Below are positions 12,251 through 22,612 of a stretch of DNA of 64,000 nucleotides, in pieces. The notes under the pieces were generated by a model. That model was not told the DNA's origin. It was given only the letters and a program-made list of their open reading frames with translations, and did no database searches. Source of the DNA: Pseudofabraea citricarpa. Taxonomy: Eukaryota > Ascomycota > Leotiomycetes > Helotiales > Dermateaceae. The number at the start of each line of letters is the position of its first letter. The first letter of the stretch is position 1. The stretch covers positions 3,162,001 to 3,226,000 of the forward strand of contig JAPWGK010000002.1 in the NCBI GenBank assembly GCA_029641185.1. Reading direction: 5' to 3'. A program made the position numbers and the translations under genes.

Positions 12251-13933
12251 ATGCTAAGAATTATGACAAGGAAACAACGGACAGCCATGACAACACAAGG
12301 CAAAGATAACTCCATGGGTATCTTTTTCAAAATACCACCAGAACTGCGCCAGGGTATATATAGGTTTCTTCTCGTTAATCCAATACTTTCAACAAGGAAT
12401 TCAGTCGCCAAGGATTATACACCGGAATTTCAACTTCGCCATGGTATTCTCGTTCGTTATGGCCTGTGTCCACAAATTCTCAGAACATGCCGTCAAATTT
12501 ACCACGAGGCATCGGATATTTTATATGGCTCGAACCGATTTTCCATAACAGCTGGCGGCGCTGGTTTGTACGGAAGCAATCGGATTCACTACCTCTATAT
12601 CTCTCCTATTACGAGATATGCTAGAGGAGACCTCAACCAGCTTTTCGCCGAACATTTTTCAACCTTGGCTAAAGTCAGGCACTGGAAAGCCTTCATTGAT
12701 CCGATCCCTGGGATCTTCGAGAACTCTTTGGGCCTTAGCTACCTTTGTCAGACGATTCGTCATACTCCACCAAAATCCTTGGAGATTCATATAGTTGATA
12801 GAGGACTCTACGACAGGTCAATAGATAATTCGGTTTACAGCATCGCCGATCTTATTCGGCCATTGAGAATGCTGAGAAATATTGGAAGACTTGACTTTCT
12901 AGTTGAAAAGACGAACGATGTTCTGGCGCGCGCTTCCTACAACATACTACCAGCACGCTCCATAGCACAACAACTTGAATTGGATCTCGAAGCCGAAATA
13001 TCCCTGCTTGTAACTAGCAACGCGCCGGCCGAAAATGGATATAAGATGTACAATGACCTCCTCAGCTACTGTCGCACGTTCGAGCGTTATAGACCGTACA
13101 AAATAGCGATGGGGAGATTGTTCCCAGCGTTGAGTGAAGGCCCCTTGCTCCATGAGCGCCGTGAAAGCTTTAGTGGCGAACTTGACGAAGACATAGTTTA
13201 TGGTCTAGAGTCAGCAATAATATCAAACCCTCGCACAATTTTGCCAGGACAACTTTCGAAGCCATTTATAGTCCCGTCTTTGTGCCGCGATTCAATTTGG
13301 CCGGTGGAGTCAGGCCTCGCCAGAGCTAGGATGGCTATTGAGACTTACAAGATGAGCGATTTTAAGAGGCACCGTAGCGATGTCATGCACTACCTCGAGC
13401 CACAGTTTCTACGCATGGCAACTGCAGCACAGACGTTGGTCAAATCTATTGGGGTATGGATGCAAGAGGGTGGGTTCCTAGATCCACGATCTATACAGAG
13501 CATTTGGATCAACTCTCGGACTGCTGCCGAGGCTGTCCTGGTGCTTGAGGACTTTGCAAAGGCATGCCAGCGTGATCTATCACCTGCACTCCGCGTCGAA
13601 GTCAGAGCCAACCAGCGTTCTTGGGAAAGCCACTACAGTTTTCAGGACAGGGAAATCTCTCTTGAACAGCTCAGTAAGGCGTTGGAGCAACAGGATTACC
13701 ACAACTTCACGGCCCTGTTCATTGTGGTTGCCGAAGACCTTATGGGTCAGTATAGCAATATGTGCACGGCGAGGGAAGCGCTGTACAATGGGGATATTCC
13801 TGGAGAACATGGCTGTGATATTGAGTTGGAGGTAGATGTTGAGAAGATTGACTGGGAGTGGATAAGGCAGATATCCCGGACGGCAACCATTCTGCGAGAT
13901 CGTTTCATGATGTGGAGCAACCAACCCTCTTGA
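12251..13933 (+). CDS. Fungal F-box/2EXR-like protein of unknown function
   Basis: Uninterrupted frame of 560 residues. The first ATG lies in a good context (CACCATG). Near residues 23-40 a short F-box-like stretch occurs (FFKIPPELRQGIYRFLL), followed by LCPQILRTCRQIYHEASDILYGSNRF, the start signature of a large fungus-specific family annotated as 2EXR or F-box-like. The remaining ~450 residues are mixed helical without a motif I recognise. Some family members may be substrate adaptors, but this is unproven and no Skp1-binding residue pattern can be confirmed by eye. It could equally be a fast-evolving orphan-like paralogue. Confidence 0.75.
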   Translation: MLRIMTRKQRTAMTTQGKDNSMGIFFKIPPELRQGIYRFLLVNPILSTRNSVAKDYTPEFQLRHGILVRYGLCPQILRTCRQIYHEASDILYGSNRFSITAGGAGLYGSNRIHYLYISPITRYARGDLNQLFAEHFSTLAKVRHWKAFIDPIPGIFENSLGLSYLCQTIRHTPPKSLEIHIVDRGLYDRSIDNSVYSIADLIRPLRMLRNIGRLDFLVEKTNDVLARASYNILPARSIAQQLELDLEAEISLLVTSNAPAENGYKMYNDLLSYCRTFERYRPYKIAMGRLFPALSEGPLLHERRESFSGELDEDIVYGLESAIISNPRTILPGQLSKPFIVPSLCRDSIWPVESGLARARMAIETYKMSDFKRHRSDVMHYLEPQFLRMATAAQTLVKSIGVWMQEGGFLDPRSIQSIWINSRTAAEAVLVLEDFAKACQRDLSPALRVEVRANQRSWESHYSFQDREISLEQLSKALEQQDYHNFTALFIVVAEDLMGQYSNMCTAREALYNGDIPGEHGCDIELEVDVEKIDWEWIRQISRTATILRDRFMMWSNQPS

Positions 13934-15557
13934 GCCCGGATGAGCCCTTCTTTTATATTTCATTGAGCGCTGTCTCTACCGACGACCAAGACACACTGGG
14001 GTTTGTGCTTTGAGCTGGTACTTGCTGTTTTCATTTTAGACTGTCCCTTAGTTCCTATACATAAGCGTGTATCAATCTTTAATATGGTTCCTCAAGAATA
14101 TGCATAAACTTTACTGTTGTGACAGACACGTCTCACTCATGTAAATAGTTCAAGCCTACCTAGGTAAGTAAGTGACTCCATAGGTAGCTGCAACAAGGCA
14201 CTCTGCGTTGCATATGCAAGTTTGAATGTTCTAGCATGGAGTCCCAAATGTTGGATTTTCTACCATATACCTCTCGTACAGTTCAGTATATCCAACGTAT
14301 AGGTAGTTTTCACTTTGATAGTACAACCACCAGCCGCAATGTAAAATGGGGATAATAACACCCACCCACTACAGCACCAGCCGCACACCCCCAGCCGCGC
14401 TGCAAAATGCATCATACATAGAGGAAAGTGAATAACAAAGACCAACCCATTGCAGCACCAGCCGCACACCACCAGCCGCATACCACCAGCCGCGCTGCAA
14501 AATGCATCGTGCCTAGAGGAAAGAGGATAACACCCATGCTATTCAAGAGGCAACCGTCGTGCTCACCCAGGACACGAAACAAAAAACAACCACTTGGCCG
14601 AATTTACATGCCTTACCAGAACCGATGTCTCCAACAAGAATAACGCCATAATTCGCAAGGCTGGTGGACGCTTCGATACTATGTACGTGGCGCTTACTGG
14701 AGTACTGAGAGGTGGAGAGCCAGGACCAACTAACTCCCTACCTAGCTAACTGACAACAGCACGCCGTCTGACAACCGCACGGATTCTCGCATCGGTCGCA
14801 GCACAACGTCTGTCAACGGCACGAATTGCCGACTGAAAAAACCCACGTAGGATGCCGTGCGTGTACGTGGCGGGTGGAGAATTTGATAGAGGTAGAGAAT
14901 GTTGGCGCCGTCAACTGCTACGCTGCTTGTAGTGGCAATGAGCTCCGCACCACATGTGCGGGGCGTAATTGTTTGGAGAAGAGAAGGGAGCGAGAGGATA
15001 GGGTGGGGTGTTTATATAGGCTGGTTTAGGGCGGGGAACAGGATCCGAGATCTAAAGGGAGAGATAGTGAGAGAGTATTGAGGTGTTACATTAAGTTGTT
15101 TAAGTGACTAGGCTTTTGGGGTTCAATTTTCAAGTGATTAAGTATTGAGGTGTTTAGTGGTTTTAATTAAGTATCTAAGTTTTAAGGTTATTCAAGCGAT
15201 TGAGTGTAGCACACTGCATCGACACTAAATTCAACAAAAACCGAACTCACAAGAATATAAGAGAGACATAGAAAAATTGGTGTGCTTTCTGAAAGGAAAA
15301 TATTCTCATTATTGTGTACGTTTGAGTAAGGCTACACTAGAACGTAAAAATGTTTGGTACAAACAGAACAAGCCAGTAACGCCATTCATTATTCACCATT
15401 CACCATTCAACACTCAACAGCATCCGACCAATACTATGAATGAGCGAGCGAGTCATACACATTCATCGTCCAGATAAGACCCCCAAAGGAACATGACCTC
15501 TGATTTCTCGGTTGTGAATCGGATTTGTAAAGCCTTCATCTGTTGAAAGAGTAGACC
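13934..15557. other. 1.6 kb intergenic region with short repeats
   Basis: It holds an ~82-bp tandem repeat (listed separately). An 11-bp or longer direct repeat around ATTGAGGTGTT occurs at about 15077-15087 and 15143-15153, inside AT-rich sequence rich in AAGTGAT/AAGTATT words. No coding frame is convincing. Confidence 0.5.
14322..14540. repeat. ~82-bp tandem repeat, about 2.5 copies
   Basis: Two full units start near 14374 and 14456, and a partial, diverged unit lies before them from about 14322. Each contains CACCAGCCGCACACC, then CAGCCGCGCTGCAAAATGCATC and a TAGAGGAAAG block. The second full unit has an extra internal CACCAGCCGC copy. Conservation between the two full units is high, so the duplication is young compared with the satellite at 3.2 kb. 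Confidence 0.8.
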
Positions 15558-16271
15558 TTAATATGCTGGGGAATCATTCTCGGTTTCCCGAGTGTGGGCT
15601 GGAGTGATGGGACCTTCATCTGCAAGAGCACTACGCTCCATCTCTTCCATGGGAACAGGAGTCATGGGAGCCTGAATTCTAGGAGAACGATTCACAATAT
15701 TTCGCCCTGGTGTGGAAAGCTCGCTTCCGAAGGACATGGGGGGAGGGGGCGGCGGAATCTGATTGAGATATGCAGCAGGTCTTTCTTGGCCATCCCCAGG
15801 CACCCCGTGAATAAGATCCAATTCCTTCTTGATCTGGATGAGCTCGCAACATGGACAAAAGCAACTGACTGCAAAGGCTGCACAGGTATCTTGCTTGTAT
15901 GCTGAGTAGTCCGGCATTAGCAAAGCTACCATTGTAGTATAGAGTCTGAAATGAATAGGGAAAGACAAACAATAGAGTTTTTCAAACTTCATGCGATCAC
16001 ACATCTGTAAGAACGAGGAAGAGCCCGGTGCTGCGCATGCCATAGTAGCCCATTGAACACACCACAAATTGCAGGTGTCGTATTTTTGGAGGTTGCCGTA
16101 CACGATACGGGTATGATTCTCGCCACTTATGATACAAGGACACCAGAATGCTTTCATGCCTGTTCAGAAGCGATTAGAGGTGTATAACACCAAAGTCAAG
16201 GCAAGTGACTTACAGAAATCAACTGGACTCCAGAATCCCTTGAGCAGAGGTGTCCGGTACGTCTTTGCCAT
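15558..16271 (-). CDS. PLAC8-family cysteine-rich protein
   Basis: Predicted 196-residue PLAC8 (DUF614) protein; plant and fungal relatives are small membrane-associated proteins linked to metal transport or cell-size control. Three exons on the minus strand: 16271-16214, 16159-15971 and 15901-15558. Exon 1 gives MAKTYRTPLLKGFWSPVDF, joined to CMKAFWCPCIISGENHTRI, the typical opening. CNLWCVQW follows, then CAAFAVSCFCPCCELIQIKKELD, the CPCC core of the family. The second intron (15970-15902, 69 nt, GTTTGT..CTCAG, branch CTAAT) is a multiple of three without a stop. Removing it restores family spacing (RMKFEKLYSYKQDTC); reading through it inserts 23 residues. The tail is Pro-rich and acidic. 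The next gene upstream lies on the same strand 377 bp away. Confidence 0.8.
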
Positions 16272-16648
16272 GACTGGAATTATTAGACAGGACTTGAGTG
16301 AAATGAAACCGTTGTAAGAAATAAGCAAGAACAAAGATGCTGATTTTTGTGGTGTGGTGATGTGGTGATATTCAACGGCGAGGATAATTTGATTGATGAT
16401 AATGATGGTGAGAGAGAGAGAGAGAGACAACGGTAGAGGAGGGCACGCTTGATGGTTGCTCGAAGCTATTTGATTAGGAAAGCACAATTATGAGCATGTC
16501 TGGAAGGAGCTACCATATCACTACTCGATTTCGTACACGGGATTGTCGAGCGTACCCGCGTGAAGATCGAGAAGGAATCGTAAAGCTCCATGCAAAGCTT
16601 AAGGATTTGACAAATGAAATATCTGCAACATAGACGCCGCTATTGTCA
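16272..16648. other. Short promoter region of the PLAC8 gene
   Basis: This lies between two minus-strand genes. It holds a short GA repeat near 16411-16427 and nothing else notable. Confidence 0.5.
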
Positions 16649-18346
16649 CTAGTATGGACCTGGATCCCGGTATTGTCTGGCTCTGTCTGAAATATAATCA
16701 GTATTTTAGGGGCTGAAGAATCTGCAACTACTCACGTGCCCTTACGGGAACACCATCCTCTGGTAGTTGTGGAATAATGGGCATCGTCGCACGCTCCATG
16801 GCTGGCAGCTCATAAGCATTTCCATCCTCTTCCCTCTTCTCACCCATCTCCTTCATGATCATAGGAGCTAGTTCTGGATTGTCCATGAAGAAATTAGATG
16901 TCTCTTCGGGAAATCGCTTCCACATCAATGCTTGTAAAAAGCCTACTCTTGCGAATATCTTCTTTAGGAGCGGATCTACCTCACTGACACCGTCTCTCAG
17001 GGTCTTACAAGAAGCGAGAACCGAAGGGAGAGCGGCTTCGATGCCAGCAACTTCGAATGTATTGATGATGTATCCTGCCACACATGACATGAAGTCTGTC
17101 ATCAAATATCGCTGAGCACAAACGTAAACGTCAACGCTTAAACCATAAGCTGATGCCCAGGTTCGGATATCTTCTGCTGACAACCTTTCTTCTTGGGCTT
17201 GATCCTCATCTGAGTTTCTGGAACCACGCCGGTGTGGCTGAGGGGCATTGATTCGACGAGCATTTCGGTCTGCAGGCACCACCGGAGGATACGGTCCTCG
17301 TGGATGCCTTGGTACTGGAGCTCGACGCGTTACCCCGCAATTCCAGCAGGGTGGACTTGAGAGATGGGTAAGACATGTCTGGCAATTGCAATCTGGGCGA
17401 TGCCTTCCTAGTTCTTTACGACGACGCTCTCCATCTACCCGACGATCTTGACGTCTCCTTCGCAGGTTTCTTCTACGACGGCTCCTGGCACTGAAAAGAG
17501 GTTATGGTTTGCCTACAGAGGGTAGACCTTCGTGCTTGCCTTGTATCACTTCCACTTCCACTTTCTGAAGCTTCATCGCTCTCAGCCGCGTCTGAAGTCT
17601 CTTTACCTTTCCCCTTCTCGTCAGAAACTGCACATTGGATCAGCAGGCAAAAGAAAAGGCGAGGAAATTATTTTGAGAAGTCATCGAGTAATTGTAGTAG
17701 TAGAGCGATTCGAGATAGGCCGAATCGTTCCACACTTTTCTACTACAAAGAAGTCTGGGAAGAAATCTCGCCCTTGAAATGCAAAATATCAACAAAAACA
17801 CTTACTTAACACGGTAGAGGCTGGCTTGATAGGAACGTATTTCTCTTCGTAAAGGAAGGCAACGATGAAGCTGAACAAGGCAGGATCTTCGGTAGGCAGA
17901 TCGATGGCCTGGTCAATGGCCTCTCGAAAGTTGCCATCCAATGCTCTTCGGAAGTACTCCGACTTTGTAAGAACATCGCGATGGACATAAAATGTCTCAA
18001 CGTGTGGCCCGACACGTATAGGTATTATGGGAGACTGATGACGTCTAAGCAAGCCATTAGCACCAAGGGATTCAGAAGAGCCGCGAAGCGACACGGTCTC
18101 GATCTGCAAGCAAGTTCTCTCAATTCCGTAACTCGGGAGAGATGACAAGTGCACGTACCCATCTATACTGGATAACCACAGATCCCTCTTTGGATCGGCC
18201 ACTTCCTTGTGCTTGACATCAACATCGACGGAATCCAGAACCACAACGTCAGGTGCAATTGTGCTCGGCGCTCGCATAGCAGCATCCAAAGATGTTTCGG
18301 TAACGGGACCGGCCCCGTCTGGACCAATATCTGCGCTTCTCGACAT
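16649..18346 (-). CDS. BTB/POZ domain protein with C-terminal Cys cluster
   Basis: Predicted 473-residue BTB protein of a fungus-specific type; BTB domains commonly mediate dimerisation or bind cullin-3. Exons: 18346-17806, 17627-17540, 17490-16736, 16686-16649, all in phase. The BTB fold spans about residues 107-175 (PIRVGPHVETFYVHRDVL .. YFRRALDG .. FIVAFLYEEKYVPI). A Ser/Asp/Glu linker and an Arg-rich stretch follow, then a possible zinc-binding cluster (DCNCQTC .. PCWNCG). The C-terminal helical part contains RYLMTDF and KKIFARVGFLQALMWKRFPE, seen in fungal BTB relatives. Intron 2 is best read as GC..AG (GCAAGC donor after 17540); a weaker GT donor 12 nt downstream (exon end 17528) keeps the frame and would add four residues. 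The ATG at 18346 was chosen; an upstream in-frame ATG at 18406 is possible. The last exon is short and least certain. Confidence 0.75.
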
Positions 18347-19464
18347 GATTCGTATAATGGCAGGTATCAGGCAAAAGACGTGAAAAGAGAGGAGAACGAT
18401 GGGCAAACGAAAACAAAAGGACGTGGAATTTGACTGAGCCCCCGCGTTTATGATAGATCAGGCTGCAGTTGTGTCACCCACACCTTCTTCTCAGCAGGCT
18501 GATTGATTGATGCAGCGTGGCGCTCTGTTTGCCTTGCCGACGAATGACTGCACTGCTTATCGGAACGGCATCCTCATCTTCATCCTCATCTCCAGGTCTT
18601 GAGGCTCAATGATGAGTAGATAGATGGTGTAAGGAAGAGGAATAGCGGGACAGGGAAAGAGAAGAGAGGAGAGGTGAAGGACGGAAGCAACGCATGCTGC
18701 TAACTCGAAAGAGTTTCACTGAACACAACCCGTGGCCCATGGCGGATGGGAGGCTGAGAGATGTCGCGATTGCCGGTGGGACGATGATTGGACCGATGGG
18801 GAGGTGCTAGCCATGAGTAGTGCACCCCATGTGATAGCTCAGTGGACGAACTGCATTGCAGCAGGTGCACAATGTTTCTTCGATGCGATGCATGACACAG
18901 GAGAAGTGAAGCGGTGAGTACGATAGGGAGATAGGTATGTAGGCAATTGTACGAGGAGTCGCCATCACGTGAAGATCCAGTGACGATGTTGCCAACAAGA
19001 GGATGTTTGGATATCTGGTGTAGAGAGTACCTATACCTATGGAGTATCAATGTGCCGGCAGTTTCGCTTGCCCGGTTCGTTTTCAGTCAGCTCAAGGATA
19101 CAGGTACCGATCATGCTGACATCCTGGCCCGCCCCTCTGCCATATAACTACTATGATAGGTAGGTATTGTAGGCTGCGCTGCCACCTGGATGTACAGTCA
19201 GGATCTCAGGAAAAGTATAGGTGGGTTGATCTCCAGATCTTCCGGTATGGGGTAAATTCCCTGACAACAACAAGCAAATGTGGCTGCTTCCCCGCAAAAT
19301 CACAAGTCTCAGTTCCTTAACGGAGTGCCGTCATCTATTCCTTAGCACAGAGACTAATCCTGTCAACACAAAACCAATGGCTTCCCCTTCTCACCTGGTC
19401 AATTCGGACGTCTCAAGTCTACGAGTTATCTATCTTCCTCCTCGCATCACATCAGTCAATCATC
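18347..19464. other. Divergent promoter region, no gene seen
   Basis: This lies between the BTB gene (minus) and the small mitochondrial-protein gene (plus), so it probably carries both promoters. No open frame here shows domain character, and no repeats stand out. Confidence 0.5.
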
Positions 19465-19943
19465 ATGTACCGATTCGCCCCAAGAACCATTGTGAGCGCG
19501 AGAGCTTTCACGACTTCGTCTCGCTTCTTCAAGGTCATTCCAGAAGCTACCCAGACGACTCCTGGCAAGCGGCCAGAAACCATGGCCGACAAGGCTAAGA
19601 ACAAGGCAGCGGTACGATCCCTCTACCCGCTCGCTCGTGGAGATGGTGCATGTCCATACTAACGTACATTATTAGGAGATAGCTGGAGAGAAAGGGAAAG
19701 GCAAAGACAAGCCTGTTTTCAACAAGGACGGTGCCATTGGAAAGGAGTTCAAAAAGGATGGAGCAGTTGGAAGTATTGGCGAGAAGGTCGGAGGCCCATT
19801 TGCCAGTGATGGTGCTGTTGGGTGAGTATCTACCATGGATTCCTTCCCCGATGACCTGAAGCTAAATGCCCTCCAGCAAAAACTTCAACCCAGACGGTGC
19901 AATTGGAAAAACTGTCAACGAGGAGCTGGGCAAGAAAAAGTAA
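19465..19943 (+). CDS. Small mitochondrial protein with DGA(I/V)G repeats
   Basis: Three exons (19465-19611, 19676-19821, 19877-19943) give 119 residues. The N-terminus (MYRFAPRTIVSARAFTTSS) is rich in Arg, Ser and Ala with no acids, a typical mitochondrial presequence. After a Lys-rich linker come four short repeats around K/SDGAIGK: FNKDGAIGKEF, KKDGAVGSIG, ASDGAVGKNF and NPDGAIGKTV. The protein ends with ELGKKK. Both introns have good signals (GTACGA..ATTAG with a TACTAAC branch; GTGAGT..TCCAG). An internal ATG (MADKAKNKAA) could start a cytosolic form without the presequence. I recall similar small proteins in other moulds but no known function. The repeats might form a turn-rich, glycine-containing scaffold; that is speculation. 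Confidence 0.8.
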
Positions 19944-20203
19944 ATCCAATAGAGTTATAAGATGGTAGTGTAGACATTAGATAATCCTTTCATTGATATG
20001 GTTTTTTGTAAATATTGACATGACCCTAGTGCTAAGCCTGCTGGGTATTGAGAAAGAAAATGGAACAGTAAGAGAATAAATGCTGGTCATTATGGTGATC
20101 GTTGCGACGCCGTGCCTCCCGCCCAAATGCAAAAGAAGACCTCTCCAATAAAATGGATAAATATATATGTATTATTGTACCTAGGTATCACAAGAGATCC
20201 TGC

Positions 20204-21013
20204 TTACAAAGCGAGAGCAATGAAGAGTCCACCGATCATGGCAAGCCCTCCAGTGGCAATGTTCGCAGCAGCGTTGGCTGAGGTAGTGGTAATGGATCCA
20301 GATGAGGTGGCAGAGCTACCGCTGGAGGAAGTGCGAGTAGCAGTTCCCTGGGTAAGAGTGGTGGAGATGTTTGATGAGCTGTTGGACGAGCCGTTGGAAG
20401 AAACTCCGGTAACAACTGCGGTGGTGGAAGAGGTAGCGCTGGACTCGACGGCGCTGGAGGTAACGTTGGCAGAGGTGGCTGTCACGGCGAAGGTCGAGGT
20501 CGAGGTTGCTTGGGTGAGTCTGATGGTGGTGGTTGATGTGGCACTGCCAGTGGAGGAGACTGCACCGGATGAAGCAACGCTGGATGAGGCGGCACTTCCA
20601 GTGATGGAGAATGGGAAAGAGTATTGAAGGGTAGTTGGCTCAGCATCGAGAGTGATCTGGAAACCATAGGTAGCAAAGCTACCTACGGTGGTTGGGATGT
20701 TCCAGGTGAAAGTGCCCAAGGAGTTCTCGATTCCAGCTGATGCATGTTAGTATAGGTACTTGATTTCCAGGGAATAGAGATGCATACCAGCAACGACATC
20801 GCCGAGTTGAAGGGTGCTTGGGGTAGCACCCTGGAGGAGGGTGATGGTGATGGGACCGGTGACCTCCTGTGGCTGCCAAACAATCTCTAGAGGGGATCCT
20901 GCAGTGGCAACGGTGCCTTCAGCTGGGCTGGTGATGGCATCGAAACCAGCAGTCTGCGCAGTCGCGAACGATGCGATGGCCAACAAAGTGGCGGAGATGA
21001 ATGAGTATTGCAT
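20204..21013 (-). CDS. Kre9/Knh1-like Ser/Thr-rich GPI-anchored wall protein
   Basis: Secreted cell-surface protein of 252 residues. Exons 21013-20788 and 20736-20204 join in phase (intron GTATGC..CATCAG). Residues 1-19 form a clean signal peptide (MQYSFISATLLAIASFATA). An Ig-like Kre9/Knh1 N-terminal domain spans about residues 24-115 (ITSPAEGTV, PLEIVWQP, ITITLLQG, FTWNIPTTV, YGFQITLD). A long Ser/Thr/Ala-rich stalk, likely O-mannosylated, follows. The C-terminus has small residues before a hydrophobic tail (GGLAMIGGLFIALAL), as for GPI anchoring. Relatives act in beta-1,6-glucan assembly or simply decorate the wall; the exact role here is unknown. Confidence 0.85.
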
Positions 21014-22612
21014 GTTTAAGTGAAGAATTGAGAATAGGTAGTAAAAGAGCGTGGTGTATCAGAGATACGAGATACAGAGATACAGATAGTTAAAGAATGT
21101 TAACTAGAAGGGCGTAAGGACTGGAAAGGAAGCTGGAGAATGAGAGGAAAAATGGAAGTACTTAAGGCAGCTCATTTCCCAGGACCGCATGGCTCAATAA
21201 AGGCTAAGGTCGGGAATTGTACAGGGTGCCCAGACATCACAGACTCGTATTTTCTCCTAGCATCTCCTAGCAGGCTAACACATGGCTGAAGCCCTGCCAG
21301 CGGCATTTGTGAGTGGGCACAGGCAAGTTTAGGTTCGAATGGATGGGTGGATGATGGTGGTGCCAGACTGCCAGTGCGGGCGCGAATTTGGGAAAGGAAA
21401 TTAAGCTGAGGATGGCAGGGTCATGCCGTTGGTCGCCTAATGAGCTATTTGTGGAGGATGCGAGCGAGGAGGAGACTCGAGAGAGGTCGACAAACTCGGC
21501 TGGCAGGCTGAGGTGTTTGGCTGTGCTGTGCCTTACACTAAACTGGGGATGGCCAATGGTGCTGAGTCTGCCATAAGCTTAAAAAGAGTCTTTTCCGAGT
21601 CCAGCCCGCATTGTTCTTTAGCTGCTGTTGTAGGGGCTTAGCACGCCGGTGGTACCTGACAGGGCTCAGTACTGGAATAATAGCCCTGTTGAAACTTGAA
21701 CCAACCTGGAGCCTGAAGGATTCGGCCTCATAACGAAGGCGAAAGTTCACCTGACACAGGAGGATAGGAGATCTGCAGCGACTCCGTCAATTGGCATTTG
21801 CACAATTCCATCGAGCCCACCATCTTCAGCGTTGGTTGGCAAAGCGACCAAGACGGTTGAGTGAGCGATTGAGAGCGAGCGAGCAAGCAAGTGAACAAGC
21901 CAGCGACACATCGCCGATTCAAGGCACCATGGGAGCTAAAATCAACTCATATGGCAAAGTTCAACGGTTCCAAGAGTCAAGAGTCAATTCAACCCCGAAG
22001 AACAACTAGTAATGACGCAGATGGCTCGACTGGCGGCAGGGACAATAACATTATTTCCTTTCTGTCGATCCCGGGCGCCCGCGTCAGAGATCAAATCTCC
22101 GTAGTTTGGCACGCTCGCTCGCTTTTGTTTGGCCCTCTCGTGAGTCGTCGTGCTGCCGAAATCATTTATTATTGCTGACTGCTCAAGTGCCACGGCGAAG
22201 ACGTGCTCCTCTCGTCATTTGGAAGCGAGGGCGCATTCCCAAGAATGTGCATTGTCGTACTTGACTGTGAAAAGGGTCAATTCTTCACAACATGAAACGG
22301 CAAAGGGAGAACATGCCAGAAGGAACCAACCCATCGACGTAATACATCAGCGACACAGGAGGATCGTTAGCTTCAGCTCCTTTTGGCTTGTTCAGAGTCA
22401 CTGCCCACCATTTGACAGGGTTCCGAGTTGTACGCAAGTGCTTCGTTTTGTCTAAGGATGGCATAACCGCATTCGAAGCGGTCGTCGCGAATCTTCATGG
22501 CATCTCTCAGACTGTGTGGTAGTGTGCATGGTAGTGTGCGTGGTAAGGCTTTCCATTTTTCTTCTTCACCAGACACTATATAGACTGTCCATCTGGCCGA
22601 GGCAGATTGGCA
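21014..22612. other. 1.6 kb intergenic region
   Basis: It contains the promoter of the GPI protein (minus strand, right of 21013) and the 3' flank of the enoyl reductase. A degenerate GAGCGAGCAAGC-type stretch lies near 21868-21900. No gene is visible on either strand. Confidence 0.5.

Noticed and set aside
18116..18170. Possible 55-nt intron (GTACGT..TGCAG) in BTB exon 1
   Set aside because: Removing it shifts the frame into a stop before the BTB fold; the unspliced frame is continuous with the domain.
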